From assembly GCF_032854445.1 (NCBI RefSeq), contig NC_088300.1, forward strand, positions 74,701,005-74,765,004: a stretch of 64,000 nucleotides of DNA, in the 5' to 3' direction. Shown here piece by piece: positions 16,401 to 30,225 of this stretch (positions are counted from its first letter, which is position 1; the number at the start of each line of letters is the position of its first letter). Source of the DNA: Liolophura sinensis. Its lineage: Eukaryota > Mollusca > Polyplacophora > Chitonida > Chitonidae. The notes beneath the pieces were generated by a model. It was not told the origin of the DNA. It ran no database searches and saw only the letters and a program-made list of their open reading frames with translations. The translations under genes were made by a program, and so were the position numbers.

Positions 16401-18400
16401 TGTACAAACAGATTTTTTCGTCAGGGTGGGCACATTTGGTGTAGCTATAATGGATATGTTGTGTTGAACATATATACCAGTGGCTTGGCGCACACCATTT
16501 AATATAATGGAGCTCGTCGCCATAAAACTACAGCCATCATCATCACATCAGTCTGCACAGAGTTCAGGCATTTGCGTTCTCCTCACGCCCTAGAATACCA
16601 ACCATATTCTACACAGGAACGGCAGGACATCTTTGGTTCAGATTCGGATCTACATGGTGGTGTTCAGTGGCGTGTAGGCTGTTTCATGTCAGCACTTTTT
16701 AGACGTCGCATGGGGCAGTGCAGTCTAGAACCATGCAGTACTACATATCGCTGAGCCGTGTCACATCGGCTCACTTCTGTTGTTGTGAGATAAGAGTTTC
16801 GTGTTGAATACTGCACTACATTATAAGAAAATATCCAAAGCTGCTGTCACCCTGATACATTGATTTGGTTTTAAACTGAATACTTTCCTAAAATTGAAAT
16901 GCTGTATACAAATTTAATCATGCTAATTCCAACATAGTGACTGTGGTGGAAGTATGAAAATATTCAAAATGCTAGGTTAAGCCTTCTGCTGTTTAGGAAA
17001 TTTAACAGTTTATATAAGGAATACAATTATGTACCATTTTCTTACGTCAACAACAACTTTTTGTGTATATGAGGCATTTTATGTTTAAAGTTTTTTTAAT
17101 CTAACATTATGTACCTTCCATGTAGCCATTACTCGATTTAATATTTTTAAGGTGTGGGCAATCACATTTTACAATATTTAACACGATTTATCAGCTTAAA
17201 ACTTATAGAGAGTGTTGACATTCTGACACTTGCGTTTATATCACGAGGATTATAGAATCACCTTGAACGGATATGTTACCGCACTTAAATTAAAAGGATG
17301 TACTGTACAGTGTAACAACGACAACATTTCGATTTCTTATGAACAACAAAGTAGTACGGTGCGAGCATGAGTAAAAAGTCTTTGGCAGACCTGCTTGCCC
17401 GCCGGGTTGTACCTAGCCTATAAACCGTCTTTTGGTTGACCGAGCCGTTCACTTGTGTCTGTGCAAGTGTAAATTCTTTCCTTATCTAAAACGATATTAT
17501 GTTACTGGCAATGCCCGAGAACACAGTCTTATTCACTGCGCACGGAATTCATTGAAGGACAGGCCCTAGTTGGCCAGCATTGTAGGCCACCGGTAATGGT
17601 TTTATTTCCACATGCCAAATGAGCTATGAGATGACCTGTTAGAACTAATCTGTTGCTATAGATGGCGAATGGAATGGAGATAGAATTTGTGAAGTAGACT
17701 AGTAGACAACTTTATACTTAAGTATAACTTGAACCTGTTCGAATGGATATCTTACCATATCTGTAAGTTACAACCCTAATGACTTCATGTTTATGTGTAG
17801 GTGGAATACTGTTTCTAGGAAGGTCGCGTATTTAACCATATCATCTGTTTTCTTGGTAGTGAAGGCCGCTGCTTAAGAATTCATCTTCAAGTGAATTACT
17901 TATCATTCATTTAACCAGATTTAAAAGACTATAATGTCTGTAATTATGACCCATAGCTTTACGACTTGTTAAAATTGTACCTAGCCTATAAACCGTCCTT
18001 TTTTTTGGAAGTTTTTCATTTTTCTTGCAGACATACATGCCAGCTTTCCAAAACATTTGACCTGGTTGAGATATTTTGAGCCGTATGTGCACTACAGAGC
18101 TTTGAACTTCGTTCAATTATGTGGTGCAAAAATTATTGGTTTTGAAAAAAGTTGGCTGGTGTGATAGGACACAGACCCCCATTACAACTTCCAAATGTAG
18201 TTCTGTGTATTTTAGGGTGTGAAGTATTTTTTTGCTGCCAGCCTGTCGTTTTTGGTGTACAGGCGCATGCTTGGTACCAAAATGCTGGAAACTGTCTGAG
18301 TTTTGAGCAGGTATGAGATTTATTGATAAAAATTAAAATTTTGGGCGAGAGGACACGGAATGTTTAGGGCTGAGCTACAGCGCTAAACGTTAACATTGTC
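13500..18400. other. intergenic region without recognised genes
   Basis: Only short open frames occur and none shows a family signature. A minus-strand open stretch at 15266-15542 (66 and 72 residues in two frames) looks faintly protein-like but could not be assigned. A perfect 23-base direct repeat lies at 17407-17429 and 17975-17997. Confidence 0.5.
17407..17997. repeat. 23-base direct repeat pair
   Basis: The same 23 bases, containing ACCTAGCCTATAAACCGTC, occur at 17407-17429 and 17975-17997, 568 bases apart. They could bound an insertion or be two copies of a short dispersed repeat. No terminal inverted repeats were recognised in the 545 bases between them. Confidence 0.6.
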
Positions 18401-18419
18401 ACTTTTGGAAAATTAGTCG

Positions 18420-18590
18420 GGGTCTGTGGCCTACGTGCCGGGTCTGAGAGACTGCGGCAGAGTGGGGTTGTTGCAAAAACCTTATTTCCGGGTTAACAAG
18501 ACAAGCAGTGATCCAGTGAGCGCAAAGTTCGTTTATATGAGATTTCTGCCTAGAAATGAGACCATGTTCAATCAAATAAATCAATCAATC
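18420..18590 (+). repeat. unclassified interspersed repeat (partner at 13285-13480)
   Basis: This is the plus-strand partner of the repeat at 13285-13480. It ends in CAATCAAATAAATCAATCAATC, a simple tail much like that of SINE-1, which suggests retroposition. From 18590 to 19680 no other feature was found. Confidence 0.55.
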
Positions 18591-19685
18591 AATCATATTA
18601 ATACATCAAATATATAAATACAAAATGGAAACACAAAATATGATGTTCAAATATTAAGATGAAAATCCATAAAATAACTCTCTAGGCATTTCGCATTTGG
18701 TGGGTTTCCTGTAAGCAAATGTTTATCTTCTTCGAATGTCACTGCACACTACCCTCTCTGTCAACTGTCTGTCTGTGTATATATGTAGAGTATATATGTG
18801 CAGAAATAACAAATTTCGAAGACGAAAGACTTGTGGAATCGACCGAAAGAAAAGCCAAATACGACATCTGTTCACTCGACAGTCCGCTGTGGGCGCATTG
18901 GGAAAGGTTTTGACTCAGTGAATTTAACTATTTCACTACAAATTATTATACTGTTAAATTATTTCAATTGAAATGAACATATCCCCTAGATAAAAACTGA
19001 TTGACGTTTATCGCTGTACTGACTTAAGCAACGGTGGTTTGTTTAATGTATTTACTGAGGTACAATAAATTCAAAAATATTTTCTCCAACGTGAAAAGTG
19101 ATAAGGAAAGAGAGGAACACGGGGCAGTCCAAGCACTGTTTGGCATACTAAGCGCATGGAGTTGTTGCCTTATTTAATACTATTTAAGCATTTACATGGA
19201 CAATTAAAATAAAACCCTGATTGAGGTAAATAAACAAGAGGTCGTATTTCATTAGTTATGTGTGATCATTTGCTAGGTATGCAACTGTCGTGGCTGCTCT
19301 GGTTTTACTCTCAGTGCTGTGCATCCTTAATTATATTTGGTGCATATATAAAGTAAATATCCTCTTGTTGAACAGATCAGAGAATCAACGAGATGTGACA
19401 ACAAGGGAACAGTTTCTACTGGAGAACGGGTGAACCTGCAATCGAGTGGCAGTAACACATTTGTGCGTAAGACTTATCAAGTAAAATTAATGGAAACCAA
19501 TTGCGCTCTTTCCAACAATTACGTTAATCTGTATAAGTTGCGTTCCAAACACGGTGCATTAAGTGATTAACGGCTTAATGTAATAATCCATTGTTATGTG
19601 TTATGTGTCCATTGTGTTCAGGACAACACTGACGTCTGAACAACACTTTGGGTGCCTGTCCGGTCTGGTCCGTGTTTGGATTCGG

Positions 19686-19760
19686 GTGTCCTGGTGACAC
19701 AGGGTTTAGCCGGTCTGAAAGAGTATAAAACCCCGCCTCTAAGGATAACACAATCACAAC
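19686..19760 (+). promoter_or_regulatory. alpha-tubulin gene 3 core promoter
   Basis: TATAAAA is at 19724-19730 and the initiator-like TCACAACA has its A at 19756. GTGTCCTGGTGAC at 19686-19698 is the X-box-like motif. The gene 6 promoter carries nearly the same block, GTGTCCTAGCGAC, at the matching place. Confidence 0.72.
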
Positions 19761-19833
19761 ATCTTGACTCCTGTTCCACAGTTAGACCTCAAGAGACCTC
19801 AGTGAACATCTGTGAAGAAAACCCAACACAACC

Positions 19834-21995
<2,162 letters not shown>

Positions 21996-22040
21996 AACAT
22001 TCTCACACGAGCAAATTTGCATGAATATTTGTTTGGAAGT

Positions 22041-22046
22041 AATAAA
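22041..22046 (+). terminator. polyadenylation signal, gene 3
   Basis: AATAAA lies 46 bases after the gene 3 stop codon. Confidence 0.6.
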
Positions 22047-22049
22047 TAT

Positions 22050-23620
22050 ATTATCTTTTTATAAGAGTTTTTTTATTTTTATCATATGTTTTCGTCAGTA
22101 GGAAAAACTTAAGTTGTGTTTGTATGATACAAGATGATTTCATAGCCGGTGAACGCGTTACACGAGGATCGCCTGTTTGATGCCAGACAAATTTATGAGT
22201 TAAAACGCCAGTTAGGGTTAACTCAAATAACTGATGGTCTTTCTACAAAACGGTGACCGAAGGAATTGAAGAGGCACCCAGAACAACTGGTAACCTACAG
22301 TTGGATGCGTGTGGTGTTTTGGTCAGATTAAGGCTATTGGATTCGCTTGACGGTTGCTTCTTTGATACCTGCAGCAGAGTTGTTGTAATTACTCTGGGAA
22401 ACAGTAACTGATACTTTTGATTTCCCGTAGAAACGGCATTAATTCACAATGCAAAAACACATGTCATAAAGGTATGATACCAAGTCCAAGGTCAGAAGGA
22501 CTCACAATATAGGATTATATTTGAGAAACACACGGCGTACTGATTTTTGTTAAAGCACAGTTATTATAATTAAGCCAAACTAATAAGCTTTACGTCTACG
22601 CCAGCGCAAGGAATGTATAATCAGTGAATTAAGTTTATTGAAAATCTCGACACATTTAAAGTGAAGGACAGCACCTGACTAATTGTATGTCCACTGAAAG
22701 ACCACCATTCAAATTATCTTAAACCGGCATTAAATGTTTTTTTTTTCAGATTTTTTCAACCCAGTAAAAGTTTAGTGAAACTTCGCCTTAGCACAGCTTC
22801 AACACGTCTCAATTATCGAGAGCCAGGTGACGTCACGTTTACCCTAACGTTTAGCTCTCTAACATCAAAGGTAATTTCCGTATAATAGTCTAAGCAGTAA
22901 GCCTAGCCTATGGCAGATAAAAGCTGTGGACTACCGCGATGAAGGCTCAAGTGATAAATATAGTTTTCTCGGAAAAATGTATATACTGGAAGAATATTTC
23001 TTCCATTGCTTGAACTGTGGGTATAGAAGGACTACTATATCACTTACAAGGAGGTTCAACGACCCTGGTTCAGGTCGTAGCCTCCAGCGGGGTTGTGCTG
23101 GTGATATTGACCCCTATTAAATGTTTACAGAATTACAGTAGGATTGTTGTACAACTAGATTCATGTTCAATTCTGAAAGAAATGGAAATAAATCTAAGCA
23201 CCACTGAGGCTGATCTAGGCTTTCGACTGTAGCTGGATTTAATGCTTCACTTTTGCAGACTTAGTTATCGCAGACGTCAGAGAAAGCATCTCGACTTGAA
23301 TACGGCATTGCGATAATTTTGCTATCTTTTATAGTTCTGTATTATCATATATAACTTAATGGAGTGAATGGGTAAAGGCTACGTCACAGCTTAGACCGCG
23401 CAATCTGATAGCAACGTGTTTGAATGGATAAAATTCTCAAGATGGCTGCCTCGACTCACATCAGCCATTTGTACAGTATTGTCATTTTGTTCTACATATT
23501 ACTCTGTGAAATCTCACCAAAATAATAAAGTACATGTATGATACTTTTTAGAAATCTTGAGTATGCTGCTTTCCACTGAAATGTGTTTTAGCCAGGTACT
23601 GTCTTTTAATGTAAACTGAA
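22050..23620. other. intergenic region without recognised genes
   Basis: No gene or known repeat is visible. A short segment near 22340-22390 (GGCTATTGGATTC and following) resembles 36830-36880 downstream of gene 4, suggesting that this flank is also part of an old duplication unit. Confidence 0.4.
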
Positions 23621-23629
23621 AGGGGGAGA

Positions 23630-23769
23630 TGTAATGAGATCTGTCTATGTAGGGTACAAGGGAGAAAACCCCGATGTATTGTTTGTGCTAATATAACGAC
23701 ACATGTACGTCTGCTTTAGGGTGATAAATTACTCCATGCCTTTGCCTGGAAACTGATCGTGTCCTTACG
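23630..23769 (+). repeat. 5' LTR of the gypsy element
   Basis: About 140 bases from TGTAATGAGATCTG to GTGTCCTTACG. It is longer than the 3' copy because of about 36 extra bases around 23695-23745. It is preceded by a purine run (AAAGGGGGAGA), which normally stands before a 3' LTR. The primer site expected just after it reads TGGCAGCGGTC. Confidence 0.75.
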
Positions 23770-23885
23770 TGTTGGCAGCGGTCAAAATTTGCAGTTTGGT
23801 GCAAACTCTGTCAGAAAGATTCGAGGCCTTCACTTCATAATGGTGAATAGCTCACTGAGAGTTGTTCGGCTGAGGAGTAACAGTG

Positions 23886-24660
23886 ATGGATTCCTTGAAA
23901 CCACCTGATCCGCTGAATCTTTCCAGTGGTAACATCAGCGAAAATTGGCACCGCTTCAAACAACGATGGGACATGTACCGAATAGTCTCCGGTGTCGGCG
24001 AAAAGTCAGAGACGGTTCAGTGTGTTGTCTTCCTGCACGTTATATGAGATAACGCGACTGAAGTGCTCAACACAATGACTCCATCGGAAGACGATAGAAA
24101 GAAATTACAAGCCATCGTTTGAGCGCTAAAAATTGGATGTCGTCACCTTAGTGATGGAGAGACTGTTGACCAATTTGTAACTGATCTGAAGTCACTGACA
24201 GCCAGCTGTGAGTACGGTGATTTAAAAGACGGACTGTTCCGTGATCAAATTTTAATTGGTACTCGGGACAACACTCTCAGAAGAAGTTTGCTAATGGAAA
24301 GAGACTTGGCGTTGTTGAAAGCGGTTGATCTGTGTTGGGCACATGAAACTTCAGAAGAACAGCTTAAATCCCTAGCAGGCCATACAGCTGTCTGTAGTGT
24401 GAGCGAAGTGAAAGATAGAGACAATCCTGGTTCCAGAGGCTCAAACCAAACTTTCAAACGCAAGAGAAGTCGAGAGGGGCAGACCCGCAATAAAGGAAAT
24501 AATAAAACCAGACAGAAGTGCCAATATTGTGGTTATGACCAGCACGCTAGATCTCATTACCCAGCCAAGGACAAATCCTGTAAGCGCTACTGAAGATTTG
24601 GAAATTTTGTGGCACGTTGTTCGAAAAAACGCCTTCAAGAAGTAACCGCTGCTGAAGGCA
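23886..24660 (+). pseudogene. gypsy gag remnant
   Basis: From the ATG at 23886 the frame reads MDSLKPPDPLNLSSGNISEN, a start typical of animal gypsy gag proteins. It has premature stops near 24046 and 24121, and its intact part runs to 24593. A zinc-knuckle region CQYCGYDQHARSHYP and CKRY, then NFVARC after a stop, matches the CxxC..H...C knuckle, with the second Cys-Cys pair damaged. A short piece of protease (LEVNGTDVS) follows before the deletion. Confidence 0.8.
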
Positions 24661-24699
24661 AACCTGTTGAAACTTTTTTCTTAGGGCAGGTAAAGACCA

Positions 24700-26690
24700 A
24701 TAACTCGCTCTTGCCCTCGCACACAATTTTAGAAGTAAACGGGACAGACGTGTCGTAGAGAATTCTGGAGTCAGGTCTAAAGCTCAGCAAAGACAAATGT
24801 CAGTTCAGGAAAGAAAGTGTAGATTTCTTATGGCATATGGTGTCAAAGGATGGAATTAGGCCTCAACCTGATAAGACCGGGACAAGTGAAGATCTCAAAC
24901 AGCCTACTAATGTTAAAAAGAAATTAGACAAGTCATGGGCCTGTTTAACTGTTTGAGTAGATATGTCCCAAATATGACTCAGATATCCAGTCCACTGAAT
25001 AATTTGTTGCGGAAAGTTTGGACATGGCACAAGTCACAGCAAGAAGCTTTTGAGAAACTGAAAGTGTTAATTTCAGAAGCGCCTGTGCTAGCGTTTTATG
25101 AAGTCAGTAAGCCCACAGCTGTAAGCGCAGACAAGCCAGTATGGTCTTGGAGGTGTAATCGTTCAGGAACATGATGATGGGTTTAAAACCGTAGTGTATT
25201 GTTCACGTCCATTATACGTGGCTGAACAGAATTATGCTGAAATTGAGGAGTGCCTGGCAAGCACTTGGGCTTGTGGGAAATTCAACAAATATTTGTGCGG
25301 TCTGGACAACTTTCGGCTGATAACAGACCATACGCCATTAGTGCCACTCATTAATGATAGAAACGTTAATGAAACCCCAATTCGCTGTCACTTTTTGCTG
25401 AGACTAATGAGATACAATGCAGAATATGTGCCTGTCAAGTGTCTGGTAGTGTCAGATCTTCTCTCGAGATCTGCGTTAAATCTAGTTGCAACGTCAGACA
25501 CAGAAGCAGAGGTAGTTGCATATGTGCAAGAGGTGGGTGCAAACTTGCCCATCAGTGATCCTTTCCTTAAGGAAATTAAATCTGAAAGTGACAAAGATCC
25601 TACTTTGCAGACAGCGATATCGTAGAGGTTGGCCAAGGCATCTGCAGGATGTAGGAAATGATCTTGGTGACCTGTACTCCGTACGCGGTGAACTTAGCGT
25701 AATAGACGGATTACTTGTGCACGGCACACGTATTGTAATACTGGAAGCCAAACGATTAACCATTCTTGAAAAGATTCATCATGGGCATCAAGGGTTGAGT
25801 AAATGCCGTGAAAGGGCGAAACAAACCGTGTGGTGGCCGGAATTAAATGATAGTCTTGAAAGAGTTATTACAAACTGAGAGTTCTGTCAAGTTAAACGCA
25901 GTGCTCAAGGTCACGAGACAATGAAGTCTACTCCATTGCCGGAGAGGCCATGACAAAAGGCTGCCGCTGATCTATGTGACTTTAAAGGTGACAGTTATTT
26001 AGTTGTGGTTAATTATTATTCCCGTTACATTGAAATCGCTCACTTGTCGCAAACTAAATAGTTCACAGTGATAGGGAAATTGAAATATATGTCGCGGTGG
26101 TGAATGCCTGAAACATTAGCCAGTGATAACGGTTCCCAATTTGCTTGTAGTGAGTTTAAAAAGTTTACATATCAGTACAAAATTGATCACGTGACAAGTA
26201 GCCCTCATATCCATCGGTCGAATGGGGAAGCTGAAAGAGCTATAAGAAGTGCTAAAAATACTCTGTCAGGATGACTCGTTCTTAGCGTCGCTATCCTATA
26301 GAGCTACTCCGATATCCGCGACCGTTTATAGCCCGAACGAACTAATGTTATCACGTCAAGTTCGCACTACAGTGCCAGTTCTTCCACAATCCCTAGAATT
26401 CCAAGTGGCCCAGTAAGTCAGAGATGTCGTAGAGGGATTGTAAAGCTAAGTTTGATCAGTCGTTCTATTACAATAGAAGACATGGTGCCAGAGATCTTCC
26501 TCCGTTATATCCAGGAGATCCTGTACGCATGAAACTAGATTCTGATAAGCAGTGGGGTGCTATGGGCACAGTTATCCAGGCAGCTGGATATCCCAGATCG
26601 TATCTTGTTGAAGGGGAAAATGGGGGGGGGGGGGGTTATAGGCGTCACCGGAAACATTTGCTTCAAGTACCATGTAGTCCTTGTGAGCAA
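24700..26690 (+). pseudogene. gypsy pol remnant (RT thumb, RNase H, integrase)
   Basis: After a protease fragment the sequence jumps at about 24760-24775 to GLKLSKDKCQFRKESV, the reverse-transcriptase thumb, so the catalytic palm is gone. The connection and RNase H parts follow (LSRYVPNMTQISSPL; CSRPLYVAEQNYAEIEE; LITDHTPLVPLIN). Integrase has a zinc-binding HHGHQG...VWWPELNDS segment, a core with LASDNGSQFACSEF, and HIHRSNGEAERAI, then the C-terminal PRSYLVEGENG and RRHRKHL. At least six stops or frame changes separate these parts. A G-run at 26623-26634 lies in the C-terminal domain. Confidence 0.85.
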
Positions 26691-27083
26691 GTTCTAGTGG
26701 TAATTCTGAGTTGGTAGTTCCAGCTACTGAAAGGGCTGAAATAAATTGTAAAAAATCAACGTGTTGAAGAATCAGCAAGAGGTACCTTGCCAGATCCTGT
26801 AACAGAACCTAATGTAATGTAAACGTCATTTGGGCGTGTAATCAGAACACTGAAGCGCCTACATCTCTGATTGGAATTTGGCCCTTTTCTTTAGGGCATT
26901 GTTAGGGTCCTGTATCTATACTAAATATCTTGATTTGTTTACATTAGTGTTGTAGAGGTGTTTAAAATGCAGAGAATGCAAGTGTGTGTTTTCCTTATTT
27001 TGGTTGCATACTATTGTCATATAAAGCTTGTATCTGTTCTCCTCGACCAATGTGTTTCACAGATTTTAAAGTAAAAGGAGAGA

Positions 27084-27187
27084 TGTAATGAGATTTGTCC
27101 GCGTACGGTACAAAGGAGATAACCCCGAGAACTGTATTGTTTATGATAATGTTACAATATTGCCTGGAAACTGATCGTGTCCTTACA
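27084..27187 (+). repeat. 3' LTR of the gypsy element
   Basis: About 104 bases, starting TGTAATGAGATTTG and ending GTGTCCTTACA, preceded by the purine run AAAAGGAGAGA. Differences from the 5' LTR, including an internal deletion, show considerable age. From 27190 to 28040 no gene is seen. Confidence 0.75.
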
Positions 27188-28039
27188 GTCATAGCATAGC
27201 ACCTAAATCGATAAAACATGTTTCATCAACTGAGGAACAATGTCCTAAACACATTTATGTTTTGTGTAGAATGTATTTAGAATAACTTTGCCTTGTTTGC
27301 TTTAGGCTTAATTTCACTTACACTTTTTATATTACAAACACTGATTAAGGTACATGGCCTCTGACATAGTGATGCCCATTCCTAACTCACCGCTAGCACA
27401 TCGCTCGCTCACCGCTATAGCTCATTATTAAACGACCTGAATCAAGCAATCGCTGTTTCTCTTGCGGCTAAACCAAGAGATATTTCAAGTACCTAGTTAA
27501 GTATCTCAGCTTTTCCCACCGATCAAAATGAGTAGCATTAGATGAAAGAAACTTCATATCTGCGGATCACCAATCCAAAAAAGGCAAGTATAACAATATA
27601 ACACGCGATAATACCGCTGATATTGGTGGCATTGTATCGGTGACACTGATGATGTCATGGACTAAGCCTTGTGGGCCTTTTCGCAGCCGAAATTTACCAA
27701 AAGATGAAAAGCTTTGGTTTCCAGGTGATCAACGAGAGTAAACTGTGACATCACTATTGTGTCGCGATAGTTATAGGCATGTGTATGAGATACGCAAGTA
27801 GATTAGTACGATGAGTGATGCCGCTTAATTACACCCCTGTGAATTATATCCTATAGTCTGTTTCACTCATCACTCATACTCGCCACCAAAATTGCATTCA
27901 GTCAGTGACATGTAACAACCCAAGCCTTACACATTGATATGGTTAACGTTCATATTCTTCCGAAGAAATTCTGTTCCCCCGTAAACCTGTTATATGACAG
28001 TCAAGCGAGCCTTTTGTAGCGGAACTCAAACTAAATAGG

Positions 28040-28410
28040 TCACAACAGTTTCTTGAATATCTTGGCTGGTTCGTGGTCGTACATTTCTGGAATATTCTCT
28101 GACTCATCTAGGAAGCAGTAATCCATAATTTCTTTGAGAAATTCAGCTCTGTTAATGAAAAAGATAAGTTCTATGTAATCCCGGTGGTGGATGCCGAAAC
28201 TGTTCTGGTAGACGCTGTATTCAGCCAGGGATATCCCCCCGTCAACGTTGGCGTCAAGGGCGTCAAAACTAAGATAACAGTACTTCTCGATCTTGTCTAT
28301 AAAGCCCGGCAATTCATGGTGGTACAGGTTGGTATAGTTGTCAATAACTTCCTGCTCAGTCACCTGGGCTGGTAATCGCGAAGGCAGATGGTTTCCCACA
28401 CAAGTTTGGT
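28040..28410 (-). pseudogene. EF-hand calcium-binding protein fragment (calexcitin/SCP-like), copy A
   Basis: The minus strand encodes the C-terminal part of a small calcium-binding protein, ending KKLL with a TGA at 28040-28042. One clear EF-hand loop is present (DANVDGGISLAEY). Compared with copy B at 63.3 kb, the fourth loop is lost by an in-frame deletion (IELIFFINRAEF in place of the DLDGNG loop), and a one-base change near 28363 shifts the frame before VTEQEV. The upstream part ends at a (TA)n tract where an N-terminal EF-hand should be. The shared 3' flank (CTATTTAGTTTGAGTTCCG) shows that the copies came from DNA duplication including the 3' UTR. Calexcitin and sarcoplasmic calcium-binding protein are both possible parents. 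Confidence 0.75.

Positions 28411-28411
<1 letters not shown>

Positions 28412-28500
<89 letters not shown>
28412..28500. repeat. (TA)n microsatellite
   Basis: About 89 bases of nearly pure TA directly abut the truncated 5' end of the EF-hand copy. Apparent YIYIYI or IYIYIY open frames here are repeat artefacts. Length in the assembly may not be exact. Confidence 0.95.
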
Positions 28501-28505
<5 letters not shown>

Positions 28506-28847
28506 CTTATGTAGTCTTTTACATTGCATTCCTTCATAAACCAGTAGTGGACTGCTGGTGGACAAAGCACACCAGTGGCCTAGTCCCTTTGCATCGTTGT
28601 CATGTTATTATTTACTAAAGGCGATCACAAAACAGCATTTTAAATAATTCCTTATCAGTGGCGTCTACCTTGCAATTAACATCACTGCATTTTTCTACCT
28701 AATTCTGTTTAAGCTATGGTGCTGGGGGCGTTTGATTTACTGTTATAATAATGTAATAGTGATAATAACATAATGTAATCATTTTCATGAGCTGTTAGAA
28801 AAAACCCTATCAGTTGGCTTCAAAGTTTACGGGGTAATAGGAAAACG

Positions 28848-28902
28848 TATAAAAGTCAGGAAACCCGGTGTGAAAGCAGGGAGAGCTTTAGTTCAGGTAC
28901 GT
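28848..28902 (+). promoter_or_regulatory. possible orphan promoter and first exon
   Basis: TATAAAAG at 28848-28855 is followed by a short purine-rich stretch and a good splice donor, CAG|GTACGTG, at 28896/28897. The minisatellite that follows repeats a similar TTCAG|GTACAT in each unit. No plus-strand gene downstream was identified, so this may be a relic. Confidence 0.35.
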
Positions 28903-30225
28903 GATCAACCTCCTAAATTAAAAACGTGACAGTATCCGTGTGAACAACAAAACCTGTTGTGACCATATTGCGAATTAAAAACCTGGCACTATCTGAGGGA
29001 ACTACTGCACCTGTCCAGACACGTAAAGAATCTGTGGACAGAAACCTGGCAGTGTCTAGTGGAGCTACTGCATCTATCGAGTAACGTGACCATGCAGCGG
29101 ACTTAAAATCCTAAAAGGGGCCTCCATGGCTCAGTTGGTTAGCGGGCTAGCGCAGCGCAATGACTGTGAGTTCAAGTCCAGCTCATGCTGGCTTAGTCTC
29201 CGGCCGTAAGTGGGAAGGTCTTTCAGCAACCTGCGGATGGTCGTGGGTTTCCCCTGGGCTCTGCAAGGTTTCCACCCACCATAATACTGGCCCCCGTCGT
29301 ATAAAAGAAATGTTCTTGAGTACGGCGTAAAACACCAATCAAATAAATAACTAAAATCCTAAAAGCGTCCGGGGTAACTATTACATTTGTCCAGATACGT
29401 GACCATGCTGTGGACTTAGAAACCTGACAGTGAAAACATACTGCAGATGTTCAGGTACATCACCATGCTGAGGACTTATAAACCTGACAGTGTCCGGAAA
29501 AACTACTGCAGATGTTCAGGTACATCGCCATGCTAAGGACTTAGAAACCTGGCAGTGAAAACATACTGCAGATGTTCAGGTACATCACCATGCTGAGGAC
29601 TTATAAACCTGACAGTGTCCGGAAAAACTACTGCACATGTCCAGGTAGGTGACCATCCTGCGGACTTATAAACCTGACAGTGTCCGGAAAAACTACTGCA
29701 GATGTTCAGGTACATCACCATGCTGAGGACTTATAAACCTGACAGTGTCCGGAAAAACTACTGCAGATGTTCAGGTACATCACCATGCTGAGGACTTATA
29801 AACCTGACAGTGTCCGGAAAAACTACTGCAGATGTTCAGGTACATCACCATGCTGAGGACTTATAAACCTGACAGTGAAAACATACTGCAGATGTTCAGG
29901 TACATCACCATGCTGAGGACTTATAAACCTGACAGTGAAAACATACTGCAGATGTTCAGGTACATCACCATGTTGAGGACTTATAAACCTGACAGTGTCC
30001 GGAAAAACTACTGCAGATGTTCAGGTACATCACCATGCTGAGGACTTAGAAACCTGACAGTGTCCGGAAAAACTACTGCAGATGTTCAGGTACATCACCA
30101 TGCTGAGGACTTATAAACCTGACAGTGACCGGAAAAACTACTGCACATGTCCAGGTAGGTGAACATCCTGCGGACTTAAAAACTTGGCAGTGTCTGGGGG
30201 AACTATTACACCTGTCGAGGTACGT
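28890..30225 (+). repeat. 60/65-base minisatellite array
   Basis: From about 29390 near-identical units run GTACATCACCATGCTGAGGA, CTTATAAACCTGACAGTG, then either TCCGGAAAAACTACTGC (65-base unit) or AAAACATACTGC (60-base unit), and AGATGTTCAG. Older, more diverged units lie at 28890-29110 and at the far end (30140-30225). The pattern suggests expansion from the middle. A SINE interrupts it at 29118-29351. Open frames in this region are repeat artefacts. Confidence 0.93.
29118..29351 (+). mobile_element. SINE-1 inserted in the minisatellite
   Basis: A SINE-1 copy with its head (GGGCCTCCATGGCTCAGTTG) and tail (CAATCAAATAAATAA) is flanked by a perfect 14-base duplication TAAAATCCTAAAAG (29104-29117 and 29352-29365). 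It lacks about 44 bases between the A and B boxes. The insertion sits among the older, diverged units. Confidence 0.92.

Larger units (their letters stand above)
23630..27187 (+). mobile_element. Ty3/gypsy-type LTR retrotransposon, decayed, internally deleted
   Basis: The order is short LTR (23630-23769), gag (23886-24660), a protease/reverse-transcriptase scar, RNase H and integrase (about 24760-26680), then LTR (27084-27187). Both repeats begin TGTAATGAGAT and share CCTGGAAACTGATCGTGTCC near the end. Gag-pol order with RNase H before integrase places it in the Ty3/gypsy group. Stops and frameshifts run through every reading frame, and most of protease and the reverse-transcriptase palm are missing, so it cannot move by itself. 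No target duplication was found around it. Confidence 0.88.

Noticed and set aside
28388-28618. Open frames with YIYIYI repeats at 28356-28618 and 61748-62145
   Set aside because: Produced by (TA)n microsatellites.
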